This document shows positions 24,601-31,351 of a DNA stretch of 64,000 bases, piece by piece. Origin of the DNA: Luidia sarsii. Taxonomy: Eukaryota > Echinodermata > Asteroidea > Paxillosida > Luidiidae. The notes under the pieces are model-generated. The model had not been told where the DNA came from. It worked only from the letters and a program-made list of their open reading frames with translations, and did no database searches. The DNA lies in contig OX465119.1 of NCBI GenBank assembly GCA_949987565.1, forward strand, positions 7,700,194-7,764,193, written 5' to 3'. The translations under genes and the position numbers were made by a program. How positions within the stretch are numbered: the first letter of the stretch is position 1; every line of letters starts with the position of its first letter.

Positions 24601-26445
24601 CGGTTTCACAGGTGTTTTGGGGGCAAATCTGGGAATTTTTTGCGGGGGTACCGTAAATTCCAGGGTGGCATAGCCTGTTCCCTTGGACCCTACATGGCTA
24701 GTCATCCGATCCTCCAAATTCCAAATATCGATACAATTTTTAAAAAGGGTGGCTTGTGGTGACTACATCAACTGCACATGATGAATTGCCAAAAAAATGC
24801 ATTCTTGTTGCTTGTACTAAGTTGTAGTTGTAGTTAGTTGTGCCTTAACTTGCCTAGTACAGTAGTACTAGTAGTAGTAGTACTAGTAGAAACTACTACT
24901 AGTACTAGTACTACGTTAGTTGTAGTGAGTTGTACTGTAGTTAGTTTACATGTATAGTTAAACCACTAAGTAAGTGCGTGTAACAAAAAACTGTAATACC
25001 AGAAGTATTACTAGTACTAGTTTTACTACTACCTACTAGTTTGTAGTAGTAGTAGTACTACTACTACTAAGTACTAGTACTAGTAGTACTTAGTAGTATG
25101 ATACAATGTACTTAAGACAGTATCCTCCAATAACCGGTTTTCAACGATGTAAGGACTTTTCTTCAAACTGACCAAAGTGGACGAAAGTATCATACTAAAA
25201 GAGGTCTCAGTCACTTTCTTCACACCACAGACTATTACTATTAGAATAATCACAGAGAAGGTTGATCAAACCTGTCACTTCCGTAAGATTACCCGGTTTT
25301 GTTGACGTCCGCGGCGCACCGCGCAGTAAGCATCGTCACCTATTTTCGTCAGTGGTGTTTAGTAAGGTGTCTCAGTGCAGCCAAACGCAAAATAAATTCT
25401 TAAAATAACTCAAAATGCTGTGTGGCACTGTAAAATTCTTCCCTGTATGTTTTTTTGTGTTCATCTTTGGGTTTTTTTTTCGACACTGCTTCCAACACTT
25501 TCCTCAAATCATTCATAATTTATGCTTAAAACGTATTGGTCTGGTTGATGTCTTCTTTTGTGACGTTTAAAAAAACTCCACAATCCTCTTTCTCACTGCT
25601 TCTTCAGTTATGACCTTTCCCAATGTCACTCCAGAGACACATTTCCTCCTTCTTGGTACTTTCTCTAGCTGCCCTTTGATTGTTTTGATTTTTTATAAAA
25701 GCCTATTAAGTATTAGGCAATGTTACTTTTTGTCTTTAAATAATAATAAATAATAAAAATATTTAAAAAAATTATATAAGCGAGACGCCCTATAGGACTT
25801 GAGCCTCCATAGTTTTTACCAGGAACGGACTGCCTCAAGTTGCGTGATACATTTTTTTTCTACGGATGTTGGGATTTGTTATGGTACACTCAGATTTTTT
25901 TTAGGACCAACAATAAAGAAAACTGGAGCTTCGAAGCAACTGCCAATTTTGTACCTAGGAAAATAGACCCAAAAAGAGCAACTTTTTGAATCACACGAGT
26001 TTGGCCTACCGGAAAAGCCTTTACTTTCCACATTTTCGGTGACGGACAAGAGCAGGAAACCAACTGTAAGATACGAAGTCTGAGATCGTTATACGGAGTT
26101 GTTTTCATCGTGCAATGTGAGTTAGAAGGCTAAGCGCCGAAAACGTGTACCGTCGAAAACGGGGGTGCCCACGATACAACTACTATTACTAATTGAACTA
26201 GTAAACTACACTACAGTACAATCAATCATCGTCGTTGCCAACCACGCTACAGCTTAGTTACTTAGCTGTTCTTCGACGGAGAAAATGGAAAATTCTTCCA
26301 TTTCAGGGCAAGGAATTTCCTTCGGTTATGGCCTTATCTAGGGGAATCAAAGTATAGATGGTAACGATAAAATGCGGGATATAGCAACATTTATACATGA
26401 AAATCTACCACATCTTCGTCACCTACCTGTGATATCGGCGCCATG
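3503..26445 (-). CDS. IFT52: Intraflagellar transport protein 52 (IFT52), 13 coding exons, last exon not found
   Basis: The minus strand encodes a protein matching animal IFT52 along nearly its whole length, split over 13 exons: 26428-26445, 21447-21571, 21042-21129, 18935-19064, 17370-17445, 15971-16039, 14700-14777, 12770-12896, 11861-12016, 8331-8485, 7521-7608, 4607-4715, 3503-3648. All internal junctions are GT-AG and the phases agree; the sum is 1365 nt, 455 codons. Landmarks include AGPREKFTAPE, MGEGGESKFDTNINFLLE, FPFGATLNVAKP, LAVLGSAHMFSDQYLDKEEN, IQPQFETPLPSLQPA and DAKHILEHIFAQVVEFKKLN. The N-terminal half is the GIFT-type domain, and the C-terminal helices bind IFT46 and other IFT-B partners. 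IFT52 is a core IFT-B subunit needed to build cilia (family knowledge). Human IFT52 is 437 residues. This one is longer because of an extra exon (14700-14777) and a short N-terminal exon. The terminal exon, about 15 residues in human, was not seen. Identification is secure; exon 1 is the least certain piece. Confidence 0.95.
3737..4185 (-). repeat. Dispersed repeat family C, copy 1
   Basis: Reverse-orientation copy of the sequence at 51590-52145. Shared strings include GGGCCCATTGT, AATGGAACGTAGCGCAA, CACTCCAGACAGTCAAA and CCCAACTGAGCGTACAG. It lies in the IFT52 intron between exons 12 and 13. No coding capacity was seen. Confidence 0.65.
4607..4715 (-). CDS. IFT52: IFT52 exon 12
   Basis: 109 nt, acceptor CCAG|GTAT, donor AAAT|GTAAGA, ends in phase 1. 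It encodes VFPPAFRELPPPALDLFDLD then ESFSSEKVRLAQITNK, matching human VFPPSFRELPPPPLELFDLDE. Confidence 0.96.
4815..4955. repeat. Penelope-tail snap-back hairpin repeat, decayed
   Basis: The arms TTTTGATCCTAGCAGGACC and GGTCCTGCTTGTATCAAAA flank TTTCTCA...TGAGAAA. A tail follows with the family string AAATTTGGTAATAGTCA. It is a diverged relative of the hairpin at 22520-22690. Confidence 0.65.
5236..5605. repeat. 16-bp minisatellite
   Basis: About 23 tandem copies of a 16-bp unit (consensus GTACAAAGTGACCTGT, with CTTGG and GAAGT variants). It is intronic in IFT52. Open frames across it are artefacts of the repeat. Confidence 0.95.
5650..5880. repeat. Snap-back repeat with hammerhead-like core
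   Basis: A near-perfect inverted repeat of about 70 bp per arm: AAGGTCTCTTAAAGAAGAGG ... GAACC ... GAGTGGTAACTCGACG, then back through CGTCGAGTTACCACTC to CTCTTCTTTAAGAGACCTT. The outer flanks GGTTTGCGGTGACA and TGTCACCGCAAACC (with variants) also pair. The central loop holds the hammerhead core listed separately. A related flank is at 44270-44345. Confidence 0.85.
5750..5797 (-). ncRNA. Hammerhead ribozyme-like core (canonical CTGATGA...GAAAC)
   Basis: On the minus strand the loop of the snap-back repeat reads CTGATGA, G, GGCCAG, AGCATA, CTGGTC, GAAAC, GTC. That gives the hammerhead core, a 6-bp stem II with one G-U pair, a 2-bp stem III and the GUC cleavage triplet. A proper stem I is not formed with the immediately adjacent bases, because the other hairpin arm intervenes. 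Penelope-like retroelements are known to carry hammerhead motifs. Activity of this copy is doubtful. Confidence 0.6.
6185..6918 (-). repeat. Dispersed repeat A, copy 2 (inverted relative to copy 1)
   Basis: Reverse-complement match to 1947-2722, sharing TTCTAGAATTCTAGAAAA, AACTTCCGATATCTCAAGAA and CTGTAAGGGCTGGCGGAAGT. It continues past the point where copy 1 is interrupted by the hAT-type element. It is intronic in IFT52. Confidence 0.7.
7015..7085. repeat. TTAATTAA-rich palindromic AT tract
   Basis: Roughly 70 bp of GATTAATTAATTAATCAATT / AATTAATTAATTTAATTTAA, locally self-complementary. No gene association beyond lying in an IFT52 intron. Confidence 0.7.
7521..7608 (-). CDS. IFT52: IFT52 exon 11
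   Basis: 88 nt, acceptor GACAG|GTCA, donor GCC|GTAAGT, phase 2 in and phase 0 out. It encodes FEHLGVKHEQLALIQPQFET then PLPSLQPA, the conserved linker of IFT52. Confidence 0.96.
8331..8485 (-). CDS. IFT52: IFT52 exon 10
   Basis: 155 nt, acceptor GATAG|ATTT, donor TCAG|GTAGGC, ends in phase 2. It encodes ISDYNMLPDTAKLADNLRCC, then LQENDDTPRDFNSLF and LYRLDTTTVP, matching human DYMMLPYTATL...CLQESDEIPRDF...YQLDTTS. The upstream intron (8486-11860) contains a 2.77-kb hAT-type insertion. Confidence 0.95.
8670..8784 (-). repeat. Family C, copy 2, part 1 (split by hAT-type insertion)
   Basis: It matches the end of family C (CCAGTGCCCATGAC, GCATCATTTTCAAATCTCGC, GGGCATACTATGGGT). The rest resumes at 11553 directly after the inserted element. 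Confidence 0.75.
8785..11552 (+). mobile_element. Complete non-autonomous hAT-type element, 2.77 kb, minisatellite-rich
   Basis: It starts TAAGCTTGGGCGATTC and ends GAACCGCCCAAGCCTA, imperfect terminal inverted repeats. It is flanked by the 8-bp direct repeat CTATGGGT (8777-8784 and 11553-11560), the target-duplication length typical of hAT. The host sequence is repeat C, which continues on both sides. Inside are the 37-bp array (9520-9780), the roughly 50-bp array with GTGTATTGC and GGTACGGCG (9790-10340) and the roughly 35-bp array (10350-10720), then AT-rich unique sequence to 11480. No transposase was seen. The open frames of up to 514 codons follow the stop-poor repeats in several frames and are not believable proteins. 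Confidence 0.85.
11553..11830 (-). repeat. Family C, copy 2, part 2
   Basis: It continues family C after the hAT-type insertion: GTACAAGAGAGTAAAACCTG, GTCAATGGAGCGTAGCGCAA, CACTCCAGGCAGTCAAA, CCCAACTGAGCGTACAG. Confidence 0.75.
11861..12016 (-). CDS. IFT52: IFT52 exon 9
   Basis: 156 nt, 52 codons, phase 0 both sides, acceptor CACAG|TATT, donor GAG|GTGAGC. It encodes LAVLGSAHMFSDQYLDKEEN and IMDVIFQWLTT, nearly identical to human, completing the N-terminal domain. Confidence 0.97.
12165..12440 (+). repeat. tRNA-derived SINE copy with upstream module, degenerate
   Basis: GGCTGGATAGCTCAGATGGTAAGAG (12346 on) is the A-box half of the tRNA-like head seen intact at 35458, but the B box is lost. 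The preceding 180 bp (GCATCCACTTTGCATGATCC, then GCAGTCAATGGTTAAATG) matches 35260-35455. Confidence 0.7.
12770..12896 (-). CDS. IFT52: IFT52 exon 8
   Basis: 127 nt, acceptor AATCAG|G, donor AAAG|GTTAGA, ends in phase 0. It encodes ALTYLFPFGATLNVAKPASA and ILSTGTVAFPLNRPI, matching human ALTFVYPFGATL...STGSVCFPLNRPI. Confidence 0.95.
13985..14390 (+). repeat. Family C, copy 3
   Basis: It matches 51700-52145 in the same orientation (TTGAGGATCGAGGGATA versus TTGATGATTGAGGGATA, ATGTCCCACAGCCCAAC, ACACAATGGGCC, TGGTGGTCATAGGC). It is intronic, and the 92-codon open frame inside it is not a gene. Confidence 0.65.
14700..14777 (-). CDS. IFT52: IFT52 exon 7, extra phase-symmetric exon
   Basis: 78 nt (26 codons), acceptor GCTAG|GAAA, donor GGGA|GTGAGT. 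It is phase 2 on both sides, so exons 6 and 8 join in frame with or without it. It encodes a polar, proline- and acid-rich stretch (KKPTPASENTPPMTEMGDEN, then KSSYR) with no counterpart in human IFT52, lying in the loop before the LTYLFPFGATL block. The open frame, both splice sites and phase agreement support it as a real exon, possibly a cassette. Confidence 0.7.
15971..16039 (-). CDS. IFT52: IFT52 exon 6
   Basis: 69 nt, acceptor AACAG|AGCG, donor AAA|GTAAGA, phase 2 in and phase 2 out. It encodes AISIAAGKIVHNIGEDEMTN then DT, corresponding to the human ISRAAGK...DEESS segment. Confidence 0.88.
17370..17445 (-). CDS. IFT52: IFT52 exon 5
   Basis: 76 nt, acceptor TTTACAG|AC, donor AACAG|GTCAGA, phase 1 in and phase 2 out. 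It encodes SVVRTSYYKYFHPKEALISN and then GVLN, matching the human VVRNVYHKYFHPKEALVSSG segment. Confidence 0.93.
17620..18852. repeat. 40-bp minisatellite, about 30 copies
   Basis: Tandem unit ACCCACTGTTGCATCTTGTT plus GAATGCAGCAGAGTTAGGGC, 40 bp, about 30 copies. Variants (CATCTTGTA, GATTGCAG, GGGGAACAACTGTTTCACC) occur in clusters, implying multi-unit duplications. It lies wholly in the IFT52 intron between exons 4 and 5, ending about 80 bp from exon 4. Confidence 0.97.
18935..19064 (-). CDS. IFT52: IFT52 exon 4
   Basis: 130 nt, acceptor GACAG|TTTG, donor AATG|GTAAGT, ends in phase 1. It encodes the GEGGESKFDTNINFLLE block, one of the most conserved stretches of IFT52. A 40-bp minisatellite begins about 80 bp into the downstream intron. 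Confidence 0.95.
19258..20523. mobile_element. Non-autonomous hAT-type element, 1.27 kb
   Basis: Ends CAAGGCTGGGCAGAAAACCC and GGGTATTTG...CCCAGCCTTA form terminal inverted repeats (AAGGCTGGG). It is flanked by a perfect 8-bp direct repeat GGAGTGTT (19250-19257 and 20524-20531). Subterminal GGTATCCG/CGGGTATCC repeats occur at both ends. No transposase frame was seen. It sits in the IFT52 intron between exons 3 and 4. Confidence 0.85.
21042..21129 (-). CDS. IFT52: IFT52 exon 3
   Basis: 88 nt, acceptor CCAG|T, donor GAG|GTAGGC, phase 2 in and phase 0 out. It encodes QKDEITEEKLSNAKVFVLAG followed by PREKFTAPE, the conserved loop of the N-terminal domain. Confidence 0.93.
21447..21571 (-). CDS. 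IFT52: IFT52 exon 2
   Basis: 125 nt, acceptor ATAG|G, donor AAG|GTGAGT, ends in phase 2. It encodes the start of the GIFT domain (TGIVFDVSKRELFSPQNGFK, then KKLRSSWKI), matching the N-terminal strand and the KKLRSNWKI segment of human IFT52. Confidence 0.9.
21812..22396. mobile_element. TIR element (MITE) H, 585 bp
   Basis: Terminal inverted repeats AGCCG..TCCGCACTGGACTTA at both ends. An internal inverted copy of TAAGTCCAGTGCGGACAG.CC lies at about 21873-21896. Numerous GGTAAA/TTTACC and CCGAG motifs occur. No coding frame. It is intronic in IFT52. Confidence 0.75.
22520..22690. repeat. Penelope-tail snap-back hairpin repeat, well preserved
   Basis: A perfect inverted repeat of about 45 bp per arm: AGTGGGCCTGACGTTTCGAT, CCTAGCAGGACCTTTCTCAAAGGC, a short loop, then its complement. 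The tail is GAGATTTGCATTTTGGTAAT and AGTCAGTAAGCAGTT. The second arm plus tail equals the 3' end of the Penelope-like element at 55750-57480. Confidence 0.9.
22576..22614 (+). ncRNA. Hammerhead-like fold, variant core (U3/A8)
   Basis: GCCT, TTGAGAA, A, GGTCC, TGCTA, GGATC, GAAAC, GTC, AGGC. The GCCT/AGGC ends pair as stem I, GGTCC/GGATC as stem II (one G-U) and AC/GU as a minimal stem III before the C17 cleavage position. Aligned to the canonical CUGAUGA, C3 is U and G8 is A. These two bases pair with each other in the hammerhead structure, so the change preserves the pair. Whether it cleaves is unknown. Confidence 0.5.
23085..23170 (+). repeat. tRNA-derived SINE fragment
   Basis: ACCAGAGGTCTCAGGTTTAAATC...GTTCAGTCAAAGTTTTCTTTGC matches the B-box half and tail of the SINE at 35458-35560. 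Confidence 0.65.
23185..23590 (+). repeat. Repeat I, partial copy
   Basis: It matches the right half of the fold-back at 24322-24728: ACCAACTGAGGGGAAATTTC, GTATTGGAATCT.TAATTCTCACTGAAT, GGTGTTTTGGGG, CCCGACCCCTCCAAATTTG. Confidence 0.6.
24290..24775. repeat. Repeat I, fold-back element
   Basis: Inverted arms of about 130 bp with mismatches. AATTTGGAGGATTGGGTGAC, GTAGGGTCCAAGGGAACAGG and CCCCCAAAACACCTGTG on the left reappear complemented on the right. An end of the same family (CGCCCGACCCCTC) also appears at about 27330 with CAAGTTACTCGGACC. Confidence 0.7.
24860..25110. repeat. CTAGTA/GTAGTA microsatellite
   Basis: Two clusters (24865-24915 and 25000-25110) of CTAGTA and GTAGTA units that are locally palindromic (ACTAGT core). 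They lie in IFT52 intron 1. Confidence 0.85.
25590..26165 (-). repeat. Dispersed repeat E, copy 1
   Basis: It is the reverse complement of 58886-59417, starting at CGTGGGCACCCCCGTTTTCG and ending beyond AAAGGTCATAACTG. It includes an open frame of 72 codons (25890-26108, minus) shared with copy 2, with two residue differences. It lies in IFT52 intron 1, about 260 bp downstream of exon 1. Confidence 0.8.
25890..26108 (-). CDS. 72-codon open frame inside repeat E, function unknown
   Basis: It starts MKTTPYNDLRLRILQLVSCS and ends LQFSLLLVLKKI. The same frame is intact in the inverted copy at 58957-59175. Between copies I count about five synonymous and two replacement changes. The antisense frame is also long in copy 2 (about 97 codons) but has a stop in copy 1. 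No family was recognised, and it could be non-coding repeat sequence. Confidence 0.25.
   Translation of the reverse strand: MKTTPYNDLRLRILQLVSCSCPSPKMWKVKAFPVGQTRVIQKVALFGSIFLGTKLAVASKLQFSLLLVLKKI
26428..26445 (-). CDS. IFT52: IFT52 coding exon 1 (start codon)
   Basis: An 18-nt coding piece, ATG plus five codons (M-A-P-I-S-Q), ends at a CAG|GTAGGTG donor. It joins exon 2 in phase 0, giving a start about seven residues upstream of the ATG inside exon 2. The internal ATG at 21566-21568 aligns better with the human start, so the real start could be there, with this exon as 5'UTR. The choice rests on the good donor and the open frame. Confidence 0.55.
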
Positions 26446-27370
26446 ATATTTTTTGCTCTGAGAAACTATTTGGTACAAAATGAATATTCATATTTCATTC
26501 ACAAAATTTGATAGCACGCCTTGTACGACAAATTACAAATTGTGTTACCGACTCCATTGTATGTAACAGATAATTCTGGGAGACTGCAAAATGATATTCA
26601 ATCGGGATTAGTATTCCTATTAAGTAACTAAGCTTGATTTGAAAGTATTTATTTGAAGAAACATCATCATCACGAATGGCCCGATTATCTTTGAGAATGT
26701 CATTTGCATCTTCACTGCGCTCTCCATGAAATTCAGTGCCTTTTAATTAATAGGTCAAAGTTCACAAGGCAGTCTCAGCTGCAGTCTGTGCACGGACCCC
26801 ATCTGGCCTACAGATAATGTTGGGGTACGTTTGCGCTTCCAGACTATCAGCAACAGTACATATTTTGCCGCGGTACGGTTGACATGTGGGCAGGCAGTAA
26901 GATTAGAATGATAGGGGGAAATTAGCTCTGCACAACTGTCGACGATATCTCCAGATTTGCACCTCATCGAAGATTTTGGAACGTGGGACCAGGTGCAAGA
27001 TTCATTGTAAGTTTTGGTTTGATTTAAGATTTATTCATCGATTTTTTTACATAGAAAAGAAATCAGCTGCAACTGCAGCCTGCAGGTTTGTTTTCATATG
27101 ACCCGGACGACGTGCATTGTAATGGCGTTGTGTAGAGTACTGTAGACTGTGTGGTGTAGGAAGGGGGTGTGCCTGAGGCTGAAGATCGTAATACTAACTG
27201 GACGCTGTAGCGACTCACTAGCTAGGTTTGCAAGGTCAGCAGGGAGCATTGTGGAACTCAGCCACCACGGGATAACGATCTGCTAAACATCAATTTGATC
27301 ATGATAATTTTGATAATTTTTTGAGGGGTCGTATCGCCCGACCCCTCAATTAAAAACAAAACAAACGGCG
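26446..27370. promoter_or_regulatory. Upstream region of IFT52 (probable promoter area), unresolved
   Basis: Sequence immediately 5' of the putative IFT52 start exon. It is free of the GTAC microsatellite that fills the region to its right. I did not find a convincing palindromic X-box (the RFX site common at ciliary genes) or a TATA box, so this is positional inference only. No exon of a divergent gene was recognised. Confidence 0.35.
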
Positions 27371-27539
27371 ATTGTATTGTATTGTAATGTTAAGTTCTGT
27401 AATGTTAAGTGTAGTGTAAGGTCCAACCCCAAGTTACTCGGACCATGCTTGGACTACGCTAATTATAATTCAACCACGATTCAACTACAAAGTGATATAC
27501 ACAAATGTTGCAAACTGCTAAGCTTACTGACTAAAATTA

Positions 27540-27650
27540 CCAAAATGCAAATCTTAAAATTTAGTGGGCCTGACGTTTCGATCCTAGCACTAGCAGTAGC
27601 AGGACTTCAAAGGCACGAAACGTCAGGCCCACAAAATTTTACGATTCAAC
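27540..27650. repeat. Penelope-tail hairpin repeat with CTAGCA expansion
   Basis: AGTGGGCCTGACGTTTCGAT, CCTAGCA, then an extra CTAGCAGTAGCA, then GGACTTCAAAGGCACGAAACGTCAGGCCC. It is the same family as 22520 with a shortened loop and a 12-bp internal expansion. Confidence 0.75.
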
Positions 27651-27709
27651 TACCAAGTACATGTAACTAACGACACAAAATCCAACACTGGCAATAGGCA
27701 ACAGTACAT

Positions 27710-28990
27710 GAACAAATTAATACAAATTACTGACACTGTGAGTGTGACACTGACAGTGACACTGCACTGAGATGTGTGACACTAGTACTGTAGTAGTACT
27801 ACTAGTGACAGACTAATGACCACTGCTCAGTGACTGAGTACTGTGACATGTGCATGTACATGTACAATACATCATTACAATACATTACATGTACATGTAC
27901 ATGTACAAGTCACACATGTACACGTACATGTACATGTGTGTACAATGTACACATGTACATGTTGCAGGGAGCATTTCAAGATAATGAGATCTAAAAAAAA
28001 AAAAAATGGTTACCGGTAGTCATTTATTCAGATACCATTTTCAAGTGTCAAGAATGCCCATGGCTATAATAAAGTACTGTATAAAGATTCCCAAGAATTA
28101 CTGCACACGTCATTCGCTCATTATATGATATAATTCAATCATTGTCAATTCGTAATGTACATGTATGTAAGTAACTGTGTATTGTACATGTACTTTCTAG
28201 TAAGCATTTTTGCAGGTTTTAATGTATGCCAAAATGTTCAGATTTTGAAATTTTAAACTTGAAAATTCATCTCACACTGTGTAGGCTACATTGATTCTAA
28301 TGAGAACTCCACGTAATAATATCACACACTAGGCCTACTACTAATTTTACGAATGAACGAATTAGCGAACAAGTTACGAATGAACACCCAAATTCCTTGG
28401 ACCAAAATTAAATGGTAGCCTTGTCAATGTCAGGGTTAGTGTACTTGAATTCACAAGTCAAAGAAAGTAGGGAACTGGACTTTTACTTAATTGCAAGAAC
28501 ATTCTTCAAGCTTTCTGCTGGATTTACATTGACTGTTCATGTAAGATTAATTTAGTATGAATACTTTTAGATTTAGTGAATCACTCTTTATACTTGCAAG
28601 AATTAGATGAATTATTGTACAGGCACACAGTGCAACGATGATATCTTCTGTCACTCAAGGCACATGTATCAAGGTCTGAATCATATACATGTACATGTAG
28701 GCTACAAAGCCTACATGTAGCTTGGTCATACATGTACGTACAGTAGTCATGGTAGTATAGTATGATACGGTAATGATGGTACTATTTTTTTATGGATTCT
28801 AGGTTGTCTGTTTGTGTATGACTATGAGTAAGCTCACTAGCCCAGAATGCCACAAAGGGGCAGCATGTTCTAAAACAGGTCTTATGTCTATAGATGTACA
28901 TGTATGTACTGTACACCGTAACATAGGCCTAGATACATGTTCAGTACATGTACAGTTAGTACAAGTTCCCCATCTAGACAGGATTTCTGT
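27710..28990. repeat. GTAC-core microsatellite-rich region
   Basis: Interspersed TACATGTA, GTACATGTAC and TACTAGTA tracts, densest at 27840-27965. No exon recognised. TTACGAATGAACGAA and similar direct repeats at 28345-28385. Confidence 0.8.
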
Positions 28991-29044
28991 TAAATTTACT
29001 AGTAGTGCATACATGTATGTAGTTTGTAGATGTCCATTTCCATA

Positions 29045-30025
29045 AGCCGCGTTACCACTGGACTTATTTTGGTTAAAGTAACCGAGACGATGGTTACTTT
29101 GACCAAAATAAGTCCAGTGGAAACGGCCCAGTCAAATTTCTCTCGGTTACTTTAACCCTAACCCCCTACCAATTGTTTGTAGGATATAACCTGAATCCTG
29201 CAAAATCCTGCTATCCTACCTTGTTCAAAGCTCCATGTGACCTGAATCCTGCCAAATCCTGCAGTCCTGGCTACTGTGGACCATTGCCTGAATCCTGCCA
29301 AATCCTGCACTGAGTTTATGGAGTTTTAGTCCACATTCTAAACAAAGACTTTTTTCAGCTTAGAACAATGGGCCCTTTTTCGAACGGATAATCTCTTGAC
29401 AAAAGCCACAACGTCGTCCGAATTGTTACCAGCATCCTGCATTTTCCTACTGACAAAATCACCTCATGCCCTCAATCCTGCACATTCCTACAGTGTGTCA
29501 ACTCTCATGTGCCCTCAATCCTGCTAAATCCTTCTCCAGCACTTTGATAGTAGTAGCCTGTATCCTGCACAATCCTGCAACGTGTCAAGTCTCATGTGCC
29601 CTGAATCCTGCAGAATCCTGCATTGTGTCAACTCTCATGTGCCCTGAATCCTGCAGAATCCTGCAGGATTCCGCAGGATTTGGGAAGGTTAGGGTTCCGA
29701 GTCCAATGGTTACTTTTACCGAGCAACCTCTGCCCAGTAAAAGTGACCAGGTAAGTTTAACCGAGCCGATTAGTCCAGTGGAAACGCGCCACTCGGTTAA
29801 ATGCGACTCGGTAAAAAACCACATCCGGCCTATGACGTAACAGTAAACACGTACATGCACTGTGCACAGCGTCTGCTTCATGTTGCGCGCGTAAATGTAC
29901 ACACGTACATTGTGTATCCGGCTGACACTTGACCTTCATGAGCCGTTATATTGCCAGCTCGGTTACTTTAACCATCGTCTCGGTTAAATTTGACTAACTC
30001 AAAAGTCCAAGTGGGAACGATGGTC
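29045..30025. repeat. H-related TIR element with internal minisatellite and family C fragment
   Basis: It begins AGCCGCGTTACCACTGGACTTATTTTGG (up to 29073) and ends near AAGTCCAAGTGGGAACGATGG, degenerate inverted ends resembling element H. Internal TCCAGTGGAAACG motifs occur at about 29115 and 29775. The middle (29190-29690) is an imperfect minisatellite of CTGAATCCTGC..AATCCTGC units. Family C matter (AAACAAAGACTTTTTTCAGC, GGGCCCTTTTTCGAACGGATAATC) lies at 29335-29440. Confidence 0.6.
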
Positions 30026-30109
30026 AAATTTGACCATTGGAAATGTTGAATTGGCACATTGCATTGAGAGTTGAAGACTTGGTACTAGGGTCTTTCTCCT
30101 AAATTATTT

Positions 30110-30320
30110 TGGCTGGATTTTGAAATTTGAATAATGGCAAAGAAAACTCTGACTGGACCAGAACTTGAACCTGAAATGTCTGGTTTTGGATTTTGGCACT
30201 CTTACCATGGAGGAATGCTCTTACCAAGTAACCAACCAACATGATCTGAGCTACTGAACATGTAATGTATACATATCCAGCCCTTAGATGGCAGCATTGT
30301 ACACGTACATGTAACTCAAC
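30110..30320 (-). repeat. tRNA-derived SINE copy interrupted by TACATG insertion
   Basis: Minus strand: CCATCTAAGGGCTGGATA, then a 22-bp TACAT-rich insertion, then GCTCAGAT..., further TTGGTT insertions, AAGAG and the B-box side ending in the tail GTCAGAGTTTTCTTTGCCATT. It is the same family as 35458. Confidence 0.6.
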
Positions 30321-31351
30321 TAATGATGAATACCGGTAACCCATTATACTACCGGTAGTTGTGATAGGTTGTATGGTCAGGTTATAATGGTTGTTCATGT
30401 ACACACACAACTGTACATGACCATGTACATGTACATGTACATGAATGTACATGTACATATTGAGTTTGATGAAATCATTCACAGGATCCAGTAAATGGAT
30501 AATGTATTCTGAATTAGATTTTAAAGTGGATTCAGTCATGAAAACTTAAACTGACCCTTTAATTTTGTTCTTAAAAAGAGAGCAGAGCAAGAGTAACTGA
30601 ATGTAGGCCCACATGTAGTTCAGCCTTTGGCTCTCCATAAAACGCATCCCATTTCTCCAAAAAGGAAAAAAAATGCCCACAGGACATGGCTTGCCTTACC
30701 AGACACTATTTATAATGCATGGGGGCTTAGCCTCCATGGGCGAGTTTATTCATTGATGGATTTTTGTCCTAAAGCACTCCTTGTACATGTACAGGTGTAC
30801 TTACCAGCTCATGTACTGTAGTTCATTAGCGTTTAATGGAATGCACTGCTGCATTATCAGCGAGCTCCGAAATTGCCACTTTGTCAGTCTACAAGGTTGC
30901 CATGTAATCTTTTTCTATTTCCGATTAGCAAATAAGGCGAGTGTCTACAGTTCTGCATGGGCCTAATTGCCTACCCTGAGGCTAGTTTCGATATCTGAAT
31001 TTGTCTGAATAATAGGTGAGCCATACAAAGCTCAGGTTTGTTCTGCACTGAGTGTGCTTACCACTTTGTGCTGGGCCACCTTTTTTTTTGCCTGTGACCA
31101 CCACACAGGATTTCTTTTGAGTACTGTGTCTGCTACATGTATTTTCAAAACTCAAAGAGTACAAAAAGGCCACGATAGGGGGGGTGCTTGTAATATCTTC
31201 AACCAGCCCTCTACACAAGCATGTCAAACCTCACACAACTTGGATGTCATTAGGGCAGTTTCTACTGTCCCAATAATAGTGATTTTTTCTTTTTGTTCGC
31301 ATTCACAATTTCACATGGGCCAAATAAACACAATGTAGCAAATCATGAGCC

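Noticed and set aside
26446..27000. RFX X-box in the IFT52 upstream region
   Set aside because: Only half-site matches (for example GTTACC near 26540) were seen, without the paired half at correct spacing.
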